From Vicinamibacterales bacterium (GTDB taxonomy: Bacteria > Acidobacteriota > Vicinamibacteria > Vicinamibacterales > 2-12-FULL-66-21), in NCBI GenBank assembly GCA_036496585.1, contig DASXLB010000040.1:1-56822 (forward strand): 56,822 nt of DNA, read 5' to 3'. The notes under the pieces are model-generated. The model was not told where the DNA came from and did not search any database. It saw only the letters and a list, made by a program, of their open reading frames with translations. This document shows positions 43,134 to 51,375 of the stretch, one piece after another. Position 1 is the stretch's first letter; the number at the start of each line of letters is the position of its first letter. Made by a program: the position numbers and the translations under genes.

Positions 43134-44491
43134 GTTGTCTCCTGCCCGGCGAGATCGCGCTCCACGGCTGCCGCCACGGCGAGCAGCCGTTCGGTCCCGC
43201 CGCGATGGCCGACGAGCTGCAGTCCGCGGGGGAGCCCGTCGGCACCGCGTCCGCACGGCAGGGCGATCGCCGGATGTCCGGTGATGTTGAAGAGCTGTGT
43301 CAGTCGCAGCATCATCGCCCGCATCGGTTCTGCGGCGCCGTCGACGTCGACGGTCGTGACTCCGAACGGCGGCGCGGCGATCGGCAGCGAAGGCAGCATC
43401 AGCGCGTCGACGCCTTCGAGCGCCCGATCGACCGCGCGACGCAGCACCGTCCTCGCCCGCATGGCGCGGACGTAGTCTTCGGCGGCGATGTAGCGTCCCA
43501 TCTCGAGCCGCAGCCGCACACCGGGGGAATACTTGTCGGCGTACCGATCGAGCAGCGTCGCGTGATACCACGACGCTTCCGGCAGTACGATATGCAGGTA
43601 GACCTCGGCCGTGTGCTCGGCGTGCTGGATGGCGACATCCGAGATCGAGTGGCCGGCGCGCTCGAGCGACGTTCGTGCATCGGCGAACAGCCGCCGCACG
43701 TCGGGGTCGAGCTTGTCGAAGAAATACGGGACCGGAACGCCGAGCCACAGCGGCGCGGCGGCGGCCACCGGCACGCGATCGGCGCGCGCGTCGCCGTCGA
43801 GCATGGCGAAGTAGGTGAGCGCGGCATCGGCCACGGTCCGCGTCATCGGACCCACGTGATCCAGCGTGGTGCTCAGCGGAACGATGTCTTCGATCGAGAG
43901 GTCGGCGACGTCCGGCTTGAGACCGACGATCCCGCAGGCGGCCGACGGGATGCGGATCGACCCACCGGTGTCGGTCCCGACCGCGGCGTAGCACATGCCT
44001 TCGACGATGCTGACGGCGGCGCCGCCGCTCGAGCCGCCAGCCGACCGGGCGCGATCGTGCGGATTGCGGACGACGCCGAAGGCGGTTTCGTCGCTGGTCG
44101 TGCCGAACGCGAACTCGTGCAGGTTGGTCTTGCCGACGACAATCGCCCCGGCGCGGCGGAGATTGGCGGCGACGGGCGCGTCGTGATCCGGACGCCGCGG
44201 CGGCACGGCCGAGCCCGACGTCGTCGGCGTGCCGGCGAGATCGACCAGATCCTTCAGCGAGACGGGGATGCCGTGGAGCGCGCCGCGATAGCGGCCCTTC
44301 TGGATCTCCGCTTCGGCCCGCGCGGCGTCGGCGAGTGCCTGATCGCGGGTCACCGTGATGAACGCGTGCAGCTCACCATCGGCGGTCGCGATGCGGTCGA
44401 GGCAGGCCTGCGTCAGTGCGACAGGGGAGAGGGTGCCCTGTTCGACGAGCGCCGCGGCGTCGCGCAGGCTACGGGGTGTGATCTCGGTCAT
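43130..44491 (-). CDS. amidase-signature-family enzyme, 453 aa
   Basis: Ser-cisSer-Lys triad is complete: Lys80 in GIPVSLKD, Ser154 in GGSSGGAA and nucleophile Ser178 in DTGGSIRIP. The length and order match GatA/AtzF-type amidases. It overlaps the small upstream gene by 23 nt and the rhodanese by 4 nt. It may hydrolyse amides or be the GatA-like half of a heteromer with the small protein; a real GatB is not present here, so it is not the tRNA amidotransferase. Confidence 0.9.
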   Translation of the reverse strand: MTEITPRSLRDAAALVEQGTLSPVALTQACLDRIATADGELHAFITVTRDQALADAARAEAEIQKGRYRGALHGIPVSLKDLVDLAGTPTTSGSAVPPRRPDHDAPVAANLRRAGAIVVGKTNLHEFAFGTTSDETAFGVVRNPHDRARSAGGSSGGAAVSIVEGMCYAAVGTDTGGSIRIPSAACGIVGLKPDVADLSIEDIVPLSTTLDHVGPMTRTVADAALTYFAMLDGDARADRVPVAAAAPLWLGVPVPYFFDKLDPDVRRLFADARTSLERAGHSISDVAIQHAEHTAEVYLHIVLPEASWYHATLLDRYADKYSPGVRLRLEMGRYIAAEDYVRAMRARTVLRRAVDRALEGVDALMLPSLPIAAPPFGVTTVDVDGAAEPMRAMMLRLTQLFNITGHPAIALPCGRGADGLPRGLQLVGHRGGTERLLAVAAAVERDLAGQETT

Positions 44492-44651
44492 CGTCAGGGT
44501 CGGCCGCGGCGCCGCTCAAGGTCGGGTCCGCCTCGCGCAGGGCCTCGGTCGAGCGCGCGAGCCCCTCGAGCAGCGGCCTCAGCTCCGCGAGTCCGCGACG
44601 CTCGGCGTCGGCGCACGCACTGGCCAGCCAGCGTTCGACGTCGCCGCGCAT
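44469..44651 (-). CDS. small protein coupled to the amidase, possibly GatC/AtzG-like, 60 aa
   Basis: Its ATG overlaps the stop of the 227-residue gene (TGATG) and its end overlaps the amidase start, so it is tightly coupled to both. The sequence is acidic and helical (VERWLASACADAERRGLAELRPLLEGL), without motifs. AtzG-like small helical subunits stabilise related amidases, so that role is possible; a shadow frame cannot be excluded, but the overlap pattern argues for a gene. Confidence 0.5.
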   Translation of the reverse strand: MRGDVERWLASACADAERRGLAELRPLLEGLARSTEALREADPTLSGAAADPDDDRDHTP

Positions 44652-45334
44652 CAGAACGTCAGCGTGCCGCGCACGCAGACCGGCATCATGTGCACGCTGT
44701 GGGCCAGCGGGATGTCGAAGTGGTTGACGACGTACTTGACCGAGACGTCGACGCCGAACGGACCGAACATGATCCCCCCGCCTCCCTCGCCGAAGTAGCG
44801 GCTGCCGCTGCGCTGATCGGTTTCGGCGTGGCCGACCCCGCCGATGACGAAGGCGTGCGCGCCGACGCCCCAGCCCGGCGAGCGATCGCTCATCTCGATC
44901 CCGGCGCCGATGTCGGTCGCTCGCCCGCCGGTCAGTTCGTAGGTGGGCGCCGGCGCCGGCCCGTCGAAGGCCAGCAGGATGTCGGGGATCGATTCGATGC
45001 TGCCGCGGATCGCCAGCGTCGCACCCTCGCTCGAGCCGAAGGGATAGATCGTGGCGCCGATACCGGTCGCGCGCTTGTCGTACTTGAGCACCGACACCGT
45101 CGTCTGGCCGTCACGAGTCTGGTACTGATACGGCTGCAGATGCACCTCGGTCACCGGTTTTCCGAGCAGATCCTGCAGGGGGTGGCGATCGAACGAGTAC
45201 GGCTGCACGAACTGGCGCTCGAGCGTGAGGCTGATGAAGTGTTTGCGCGCCTTCTTTGCCGCGTAGGCTGGCGCCTGCGCCGGCGCGGCGAGTGTTCCGG
45301 CGGCCCACAGCGCCGCCAGGGTTTGAATCAGCAC
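44651..45334 (-). CDS. secreted or outer-membrane beta-rich protein, 227 aa
   Basis: GTG start opening a signal peptide (LIQTLAALWAAGTLAAPAQA). The mature part is rich in alternating hydrophobic/polar strands and Gly, with ATDIGAGIEMS and YFGEGGGGIMFGPFGVDVSVKYVV near the C-terminus, like small outer-membrane barrels. It heads the five-gene operon. TATCCT lies 7 nt before the start, and a ribosome binding site is absent. Confidence 0.65.
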   Translation of the reverse strand: MLIQTLAALWAAGTLAAPAQAPAYAAKKARKHFISLTLERQFVQPYSFDRHPLQDLLGKPVTEVHLQPYQYQTRDGQTTVSVLKYDKRATGIGATIYPFGSSEGATLAIRGSIESIPDILLAFDGPAPAPTYELTGGRATDIGAGIEMSDRSPGWGVGAHAFVIGGVGHAETDQRSGSRYFGEGGGGIMFGPFGVDVSVKYVVNHFDIPLAHSVHMMPVCVRGTLTF

Positions 45335-45341
45335 TCCATCA

Positions 45342-45351
45342 AGGATAACGT
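45342..45351. promoter_or_regulatory. shared two-way -10 element (AGGATAACGT)
   Basis: On the plus strand TAACGT ends 6 nt before the GTG at 45358. On the minus strand TATCCT ends 7 nt before the GTG at 45334. Only 23 bp separate the starts, and both would give leaderless messages. Confidence 0.55.
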
Positions 45352-45357
45352 AAACGG

Positions 45358-46455
45358 GTGTCGGACATTCTCGCGGCCGTGATGACCGCGCCGCGCGCGC
45401 CGATCGAACTGCGCGCGTTCCCTCGGCCCGATCTGCCGCCCGGCGGCGCGCTGCTCAGAACCGAGCGCTCCGAGGTCTGCGGCACCGACGTCCACCTCTG
45501 GCACGGACGGCTGTCGGGCGTGCCGTATCCGATTATTCCCGGCCACGTGTCGGCCGGCGTGATCGAAGCCGCACGCGGTCCCCTGACCGGCATCGACGGC
45601 GCTTCGATCCGCGAAGGCGATCGCGCGGTGTTCTTCGACGTCCACCGCACCTGCGGCCGCTGCCGCGCCTGCACCGTGCACCGGACGCCGACGCGTTGCA
45701 GCGCGCGCCGCGTCTACGGCATCACCGATTCGGCGGACGAGGGGCTCTACGGCGGCTGGGCGCAGGCCGTCTACCTCGAGCCTGGCGTCGCGATCGCGCG
45801 GCTGCCGCCGCAGGTCTCCGTCGACGACTACATCGGCGGCGGCTGCGGCCTGTTGACCGCCGTGCACATCGTCGAGCGGGCGGAGATCCGCCTGGGCGAC
45901 GCGGTCGTCGTCCAGGGCACCGGCGCCGTCGGGTTGTGCGCGATTGCGCTCGCCAGGCTGGCCGGGGCATCCCCGATCATCGCGCTCGGCGCTCCCGACG
46001 ATCGCCTCGCGCTGGCCCGCCGCATGGGCGCCGCGCTGGCCATCGACATTCGGACGACCGCGCCAGCCGACCGGCTCGAGGCGGTGCTGGCCGCGACTCA
46101 CGGCGAGGGGGCCGACGTGGCGATCGAGGCGGCCGGCGCGGCGAGCGCGATCGGTGAAGGCCTCGATGTCGTGCGGGTCGGCGGGCGCTACGTCATCGCC
46201 GGCCACTACACCGACGTCGGCGACGCCGCCGTCAACGCGCACCGCCAGATCAATCGCAAGCACCTCGAGATCCGCGGCTGCTGGGGCAGCGAGCCCCGGC
46301 ACTTCCTGCGCGCGCTCTCCGTGCTCGCCGAGCACCCGGAGGTGCCGTTCGGCGCGATCGGCGCGAAAACCTACGGGCTGGGCGCGCTGAACGAGGCACT
46401 CTCCGACGCGGAGGCGATGATCATTCCCAAGGCGCTCGTCGATCCGTTCGCATGA
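45358..46455 (+). CDS. zinc-dependent MDR-type alcohol dehydrogenase, 365 aa
   Basis: GTG start (an ATG at 45379 is also possible). CGTDVHLWHG brings the catalytic-zinc Cys, and CGRCRAC...TRC the structural zinc. The Rossmann segment with VVQGTGAVGLCAIALA lies near residue 185. The usual GHE of the zinc site reads GHVSAGVI, with Val in place of Glu. It overlaps pyruvate kinase by 4 bases. The substrate is not known; polyol or threonine-type alcohols are common for the family. Confidence 0.87.
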   Translation: MSDILAAVMTAPRAPIELRAFPRPDLPPGGALLRTERSEVCGTDVHLWHGRLSGVPYPIIPGHVSAGVIEAARGPLTGIDGASIREGDRAVFFDVHRTCGRCRACTVHRTPTRCSARRVYGITDSADEGLYGGWAQAVYLEPGVAIARLPPQVSVDDYIGGGCGLLTAVHIVERAEIRLGDAVVVQGTGAVGLCAIALARLAGASPIIALGAPDDRLALARRMGAALAIDIRTTAPADRLEAVLAATHGEGADVAIEAAGAASAIGEGLDVVRVGGRYVIAGHYTDVGDAAVNAHRQINRKHLEIRGCWGSEPRHFLRALSVLAEHPEVPFGAIGAKTYGLGALNEALSDAEAMIIPKALVDPFA

Positions 46456-47864
46456 GTCGCATGCGCCACACCAAGATCGTTGCCACGATCGGCCCCGCCA
46501 GCGCCGCGCCGGCCGTCGTCGAGCGCCTGATCGCCTCGGGAGTCGACGTCTTCCGGTTGAACTTCTCGCACGGCACCCACGAGTCCCACCGGGCCGCGTT
46601 CGTCGTCATCCGCGAAGCCGCGCGGCGGGCCGGCCGGCACATCGCCGTGATGCAGGACCTGAGCGGGCCGAAGATCCGCACCACGACGCTGCCGGGCGGC
46701 ACGCCGCTGACCCTGAAGCCCGGCGACCAGTTGCGACTTGCCGCCGGGGACGGTCCGGGCGCCGCCGGGAGGATCTTCACGCCCTACACCCCGCTCGTCG
46801 AGTCGGCGAAGGCGGGCGACCGCCTGCTGCTCGACGATGGCAAGATCGAGCTGCGAGTGACGGCGCGCGAGGCGGGGGAACTGGTGACGGAAGTCGTCAA
46901 CGGCGGCCTCCTCGGCGAGCACAAGGGAATCAACGCGCCCGGCGTGGCGCTGCCGGTACAGGCGATCACCGCGAAGGACGAGGCCGATCTGCGATTCGGC
47001 CTCGAGCTTGGCGTCGATCTCGTCGCCCTCAGCTTCGTGCAGACCGCAGAGGACTGCTTCATGGCGCGGCGCCTCGCGGGCGAGACGCCGCTCGTCGCCA
47101 AGATCGAGCGTCCGCAGGCGCTCGATCATCTCGACGGCATCCTCGCCGCCGTCGACGCCGTCATGGTGGCGCGCGGCGACCTCGGGCTCGAGTGTCCGCT
47201 CGAGCAGGTGCCGCGCATTCAGAAGACGATCGTCGCTCGGGCCCGGGCGCTCGGCCGACCGGTGATCGTCGCCACGCAGGTGCTCGAGTCGATGCGGACC
47301 GAGCCGCGTCCGACGCGCGCCGAGGTCAGCGACGCGGCGACCGCCGTCGACCAGGGCGCCGATGCGATCATGCTCTCGGGTGAGACGGCTTCCGGGCAGT
47401 ATCCGATCGCGGCCGTCGACGCGCTGCGGTCGATCATCCGCGACGCGGAGACCGTCGCCACCACTCCCGTGGTCTTCAGCGGCGAACCGGACGGGTTCGA
47501 AGCGTTGCGGACCGTACACGGCCGCGCCATGTGCGAAGCGGCGGTCACTCTGGCGACCTCGGGTCAGGCGGAAGCGATTGTCGCGGTCACGCGGTACGGC
47601 AAGACCGCGCAGCTGCTGTCGTCGCTGCGGCCGCGCGCCGGCATTCTCGCGGTGACGCCGTCTGAGAGCGTGGCGCGGCGCCTGAAGCTCTGTTGGGGTG
47701 TCCGTCCGGTGGTGTCGGAGCTCGTGGACCTGCGCGCGCTCGAAGAGCCGATCCGCGCCGCGATGGATCTCTCGCCGCGCGCCGTGGTCGTGTTCATCAA
47801 CATCAGCCCCGATCTGAGTCGAGCCGACGCCAACTTCGTCAACGTGCAGGAGCTGGCCGGCTAG
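46452..47864 (+). CDS. pyk: pyruvate kinase, 470 aa
   Basis: Final step of glycolysis, phosphoenolpyruvate plus ADP to pyruvate plus ATP. RHTKIVATIGPAS opens the chain, KIERPQALDHLDGILAAVD and VARGDLGLE are the active-site elements, and MLSGETASGQYP is the conserved end of the barrel. Length fits the usual 470-480 residues. The ATG overlaps the preceding stop. The TAG at the end overlaps the stop of the convergent permease gene. Confidence 0.96.
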   Translation: MSRMRHTKIVATIGPASAAPAVVERLIASGVDVFRLNFSHGTHESHRAAFVVIREAARRAGRHIAVMQDLSGPKIRTTTLPGGTPLTLKPGDQLRLAAGDGPGAAGRIFTPYTPLVESAKAGDRLLLDDGKIELRVTAREAGELVTEVVNGGLLGEHKGINAPGVALPVQAITAKDEADLRFGLELGVDLVALSFVQTAEDCFMARRLAGETPLVAKIERPQALDHLDGILAAVDAVMVARGDLGLECPLEQVPRIQKTIVARARALGRPVIVATQVLESMRTEPRPTRAEVSDAATAVDQGADAIMLSGETASGQYPIAAVDALRSIIRDAETVATTPVVFSGEPDGFEALRTVHGRAMCEAAVTLATSGQAEAIVAVTRYGKTAQLLSSLRPRAGILAVTPSESVARRLKLCWGVRPVVSELVDLRALEEPIRAAMDLSPRAVVVFINISPDLSRADANFVNVQELAG

Positions 47865-49222
47865 CGTCTGGCCCGGCGGCGGCTCCACGCGTAGAAACCG
47901 GCGCCGACTCCCAGCACCACGATCGCCTGGCCGACGAGATTCACCTCGAACGCGATTTTGTTCGCGCCCGGCGGCGGCACGAACGTGAGCGCCAGCGAGA
48001 TGGCCGTCGCGGCGAATCCCATCCACGGCACGGCCGTGGGCGTGTCGGGCAGCAGGCGTGTCTGCGCGGCGAAGAGATACAGGTACGGCACGAAGTAGAT
48101 CAGGATGGTCAGGTTCACCAGGATGTCGTAGGCGTCCTGGATCGACGTGGAACGTCCGGCGACGGTGACGAAGACGCTCGCCAGGAAGATGACCGAGGAG
48201 GCCGCGGCCTGCACGACCAGCGCGACGTGCGGCGTGCGATAGCGCGGGTGCAGCCTGGCGAACGCGGCGGGCATGGCCGCATCCACGCCGGCGGCAAACG
48301 GCACCCGCGCCGCGCCCGCCGTCCACGAAGCGGTTCCGGCGAGCGCATTCAGGACGAGCAGCGCGCCGGTCAGCGCGCCGAGTCCGCCGAGGCCGACGCG
48401 GCCCGTCACCAGCTGCACCGCATCGGTGATGCCGCTCAGCTCTTTCAGCGAACCGACCGGAATCGCGAACAGCACCGAGACGGAGCCGGCGATGTAGACG
48501 ATCGTGACGATGATCCCGGAGATGAAGACGCCGCGAGGGATGATGGTCTCGGGGTTCTCGATCTCCTGGCCGATCAGCGACGAAATCTCGAAACCCGAAA
48601 AGGCGAAGCACATCGCCGACCAGAGGCCGATCGTGTCGAGCAGGGCGCCGCGCGGCACCAGATTCGCCGGCGTGAACGCGGTCGCCGGTCCGAAGCGCGC
48701 CAGCGCCAGGCCGCCGCATCCGAGCAGCAGGCCGACCGGGATCCAGACGCCGAGGCTGCCGGCGTTCTGCAGCCACTTGCTCTCGCGCAGGCCCAGCACG
48801 TTGAGCCCGGCGGCGAGCCAGATGCCGCCGAGCACGAAGAGCACCGAGAACCATCGTGAGGTGCCGACCGCCTGCCAGCCTGGTCCGCCGATCGCCGCCA
48901 GGTTCGCGGCGCCGAACAGCAGCAGCGACGGAAAGTAGAACAGGTTGTTGACCCACAGGCACCAGCCGCAGATGAACCCGTGCGAGGGTCCGAAGGCGCG
49001 GCGCACCCAGACATAGACCCCTCCCTGCTCGGGATAGCGCGCCGACAGGCGCGACACGGCGAGGGCGAGCGGCACGAAGAACGCCACCCACGCGAGCACC
49101 CAGAGCGTGACCGACGGCGCTCCAGTGCGCGCGCCGCGCGCGATCCAGCGCAGCCCCACGACCGCGACGACGTTCATCAGAACGACGTCGCGGAGGCGCA
49201 TCGCCTTGATGAAGGTCGTCAC
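47861..49222 (-). CDS. APC-superfamily amino-acid permease, 453 aa
   Basis: The GTG at 49222 overlaps the stop of the SRPBCC gene (GTGA). About twelve transmembrane helices. The first one has VVLMNVVAVVGLRWIARG, and FAFSGFEISSLIGQEIENP is the consensus region of the APC family. The C-terminus is short and basic (SRRRARR). It probably takes up an amino acid or polyamine; the substrate is not predictable. Confidence 0.88.
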   Translation of the reverse strand: MTTFIKAMRLRDVVLMNVVAVVGLRWIARGARTGAPSVTLWVLAWVAFFVPLALAVSRLSARYPEQGGVYVWVRRAFGPSHGFICGWCLWVNNLFYFPSLLLFGAANLAAIGGPGWQAVGTSRWFSVLFVLGGIWLAAGLNVLGLRESKWLQNAGSLGVWIPVGLLLGCGGLALARFGPATAFTPANLVPRGALLDTIGLWSAMCFAFSGFEISSLIGQEIENPETIIPRGVFISGIIVTIVYIAGSVSVLFAIPVGSLKELSGITDAVQLVTGRVGLGGLGALTGALLVLNALAGTASWTAGAARVPFAAGVDAAMPAAFARLHPRYRTPHVALVVQAAASSVIFLASVFVTVAGRSTSIQDAYDILVNLTILIYFVPYLYLFAAQTRLLPDTPTAVPWMGFAATAISLALTFVPPPGANKIAFEVNLVGQAIVVLGVGAGFYAWSRRRARR

Positions 49223-49701
49223 TGGCGCTGCTCCACGTAGTCTTTCAGCGCCGACAGCGACGACTTCCAGCCGCCCGCAATCACCGTGTAGTAACGGCGC
49301 CAGCGGGGCGTGTCCTCGAAGCCGGTCTGCTTGACCTGCAGCCGGCAGACCGGTCCCGACATGCGGCAGGTCACCTCGAGCGCCATCGGGCCGATCGGAT
49401 CCCCGTCGGGCGGCAGCCACCACGCGTCGGCGATGAAGAGTTCCTGGCCGGACCGGTACTCCATCACCTTGCCGCAGAACACCCCGCCGAGGCGGCCGAG
49501 CAGATCGTCGGCGTCGGCGGTCGGCGGCCACTCGACCGCATAGACGCCCATGGTTCGCGGCGTCGTGACCGACCGCGCGGCCTGCCACCACGTCTCGAGC
49601 GCGTGCGGATCGAAGAACGCCGCCAGGACGCGCGTCGGAGCGGCGTTGATCAGGAGCGCGTGCTCGAACTCGGGTGGATGCGGATCGCCGGCGCTCGACA
49701 T
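49219..49701 (-). CDS. SRPBCC-family protein (AHSA1-like), 160 aa
   Basis: A Bet v1-like START fold with ALLINAAPTRVLAAFFDPHALETWW at the start and GGWKSSLSALKDYVEQRQ as the C-terminal helix. Such proteins bind hydrophobic ligands or act as stress-related factors. It overlaps the permease by 4 nt. A TAGCAT sequence (49711-49716) lies 9 nt before the ATG on the minus strand. Confidence 0.85.
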   Translation of the reverse strand: MSSAGDPHPPEFEHALLINAAPTRVLAAFFDPHALETWWQAARSVTTPRTMGVYAVEWPPTADADDLLGRLGGVFCGKVMEYRSGQELFIADAWWLPPDGDPIGPMALEVTCRMSGPVCRLQVKQTGFEDTPRWRRYYTVIAGGWKSSLSALKDYVEQRQ

Positions 49702-49748
49702 GCCCGCCTGATGCTATCGCATACACTGAGGGCGGGACGGCTGAGCGC

Positions 49749-50867
49749 ATGGAAGACGGCAAGGTGAGCGCCGACGAATCGTGGGACGAGCATTACGCCG
49801 ACGAGCGGGACGCGGCGTGGCTGTACCGCGAGCTGGCGGGTCTCGATCGCGACGCGCATCGGGCGGACCTGTTCGAACGGCTGGCGGTCGTCGAGGACCG
49901 GCACACCGCGAAGTGGGAAGAGCTTTTTCGCGACGCCGGCCGGCCGTTGCCCTCCTACGCCGTGTCGAGAAGGACGCGCGCCCTGGCGGGCGTTGCCAGG
50001 CTGTTCGGCCCCTCGACTGTGCTGCCGCTGATCCTGGCGGAGGAAGGGCGCGAGGTGCAGGCGTACCTGGGGCTCGCCCGTCAGGCGTCGCACACGACCA
50101 TGCACAAAGCCGCCGTCGACATCGCCGCCGAGTCGGCGGTGCACGCGCGCGAACTGTCGGAGGTGATGGGGCGCGAAGGGGAGCCGTGGCACGTCGGCGG
50201 CGCCGGCGGCCTTCTCCGCAGCCTCGTTTACGGGTTCAACGACGGGCTGACGGCGAACTTCGGGCTGGTCGCTGGAGTCATCGGCGCCAGCCTGCAGCCG
50301 CACGCCGTCGTCGTTACCGGTGTGGCGGGCGCGATCGCCGACGCGTTGTCGATGGGTTCGAGCGGGTATCTCGCGGCGAAGAGCGAAGCGGAAGTGCAGG
50401 CGCACCAGATCGAGATGGAGCGGCAGGAGCTGCGCCTGATGCCGGAGCTCGAGGAAGAAGAGCTCGCGCTCATCTACGAAGCCAAGGGACTGCCGCGCGA
50501 TCGAGCTCGGGAGACCGCGCACGCGATGATGCAGGACCCGGCCCGCGCGCTCGAAGCCCAGGTGCGCGAGGAACTGAACATCCACCCGGCCGAGCTCGCG
50601 CCGCTCAAGGATGGCCTGGTGACCGGTCTGGCGACGGTGGTCGGCGCGTTCATCCCGATCTTTCCGTTTCTCGTGATGACAACTCGGCCGGCCGTCGTGA
50701 CTTCGCTCGCGATCAGCATGACCGCCCATTTCGGCATCGGCGCCGCGCGCAGCCTGTTCACCGGCCGCGGGATCTGGGTGAGCGGCCGGGACATGTTCCT
50801 GGTGGGATTCGGCGTCGCGGCCGTGGGCTATCTAATCGGGGACTGGCTGCCGAGGATCCTCGGATAG
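49749..50867 (+). CDS. VIT1/CCC1-type metal transporter with N-terminal ferritin-like domain, 372 aa
   Basis: The ATG at 49749 is preferred to an upstream in-frame codon at 49674. Residues about 10-140 form a rubrerythrin/ferritin-like four-helix region with VEDRHTAKWEELF, AEEGREVQ and ESAVHAREL, the residues that can bind a di-iron site. From about residue 155, RSLVYGFNDGLTANFGLVAGV is the start of the VIT1/CCC1 iron and manganese transporter domain. The five helices extend to the end. It probably oxidises and exports or stores Fe2+. TACACT at 49722-49727 is a possible -10 element. Confidence 0.9.
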   Translation: MEDGKVSADESWDEHYADERDAAWLYRELAGLDRDAHRADLFERLAVVEDRHTAKWEELFRDAGRPLPSYAVSRRTRALAGVARLFGPSTVLPLILAEEGREVQAYLGLARQASHTTMHKAAVDIAAESAVHARELSEVMGREGEPWHVGGAGGLLRSLVYGFNDGLTANFGLVAGVIGASLQPHAVVVTGVAGAIADALSMGSSGYLAAKSEAEVQAHQIEMERQELRLMPELEEEELALIYEAKGLPRDRARETAHAMMQDPARALEAQVREELNIHPAELAPLKDGLVTGLATVVGAFIPIFPFLVMTTRPAVVTSLAISMTAHFGIGAARSLFTGRGIWVSGRDMFLVGFGVAAVGYLIGDWLPRILG

Positions 50868-50900
50868 GGCCGTCTCAGCCATCGCCCCAGGCAGACGCGA

Positions 50901-51350
50901 CTAGCTTTTCTGCCGGAGCGTCTGGACGTAGCTGACGATCTGCCAGAGCTGCTCTTTCGTCAGGTCGTCCTTGACAGCCGGCATCTTCGGCTTCGTGCGG
51001 CCGTTCCACGCTTTGTAGAACACGACCCCATCGGGGTTGCGCGCCGCACGGCGCGCCACGGTCAGATCCATGTCCTGCTCGTTGTCCGGATCGCCGTCGG
51101 GGCCGTCCCCCTTGCCCCCGGGGCCGTGGCAACGTTCGCAATGCTTCTTGAATAGCGCCTTGCCGGTTTCGGCGGCCTTGGGATCGTTTGCGAACGGGTT
51201 CTTTTCGTCGGCGGCAGTGTCGGGGAGTGTCCACCCGCCGCTGCGCTGTCCCTGGGCTTGCGCCTGCGGCCGCGCGGTATGGGCGCTCGCCGCAATGGTC
51301 GCGGCGCACCAGATGCCCGCGGCGGCGAAAAGGGCCCGGCGAATATACAT
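50901..51350 (-). CDS. exported c-type cytochrome, 149 aa
   Basis: Signal peptide at residues 1-24. The haem motif CERCH at 71-75 and Met123 in KPKMPAV form a class I cytochrome c fold, ending LWQIVSYVQTLRQKS. It transfers electrons in the periplasm; the partner is not known. The gene starts 25 bp from the divergent LOG gene. TATCAT lies 8 nt before the ATG. Confidence 0.93.
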   Translation of the reverse strand: MYIRRALFAAAGIWCAATIAASAHTARPQAQAQGQRSGGWTLPDTAADEKNPFANDPKAAETGKALFKKHCERCHGPGGKGDGPDGDPDNEQDMDLTVARRAARNPDGVVFYKAWNGRTKPKMPAVKDDLTKEQLWQIVSYVQTLRQKS

Positions 51351-51358
51351 ATCTCTAA

Positions 51359-51368
51359 ATGATACAGT
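51359..51368. promoter_or_regulatory. shared two-way -10 element (ATGATACAGT)
   Basis: On the plus strand TACAGT ends 7 nt before the GTG at 51376. On the minus strand TATCAT ends 8 nt before the ATG at 51350. The central TA is common to both. Confidence 0.55.
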
Positions 51369-51375
51369 TTTTCGC

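Noticed and set aside
43130-44491. GatA of the tRNA amidotransferase
   Set aside because: The catalytic triad fits, but no gatB lies nearby, and the gene neighbours are a rhodanese and a hydrolase.
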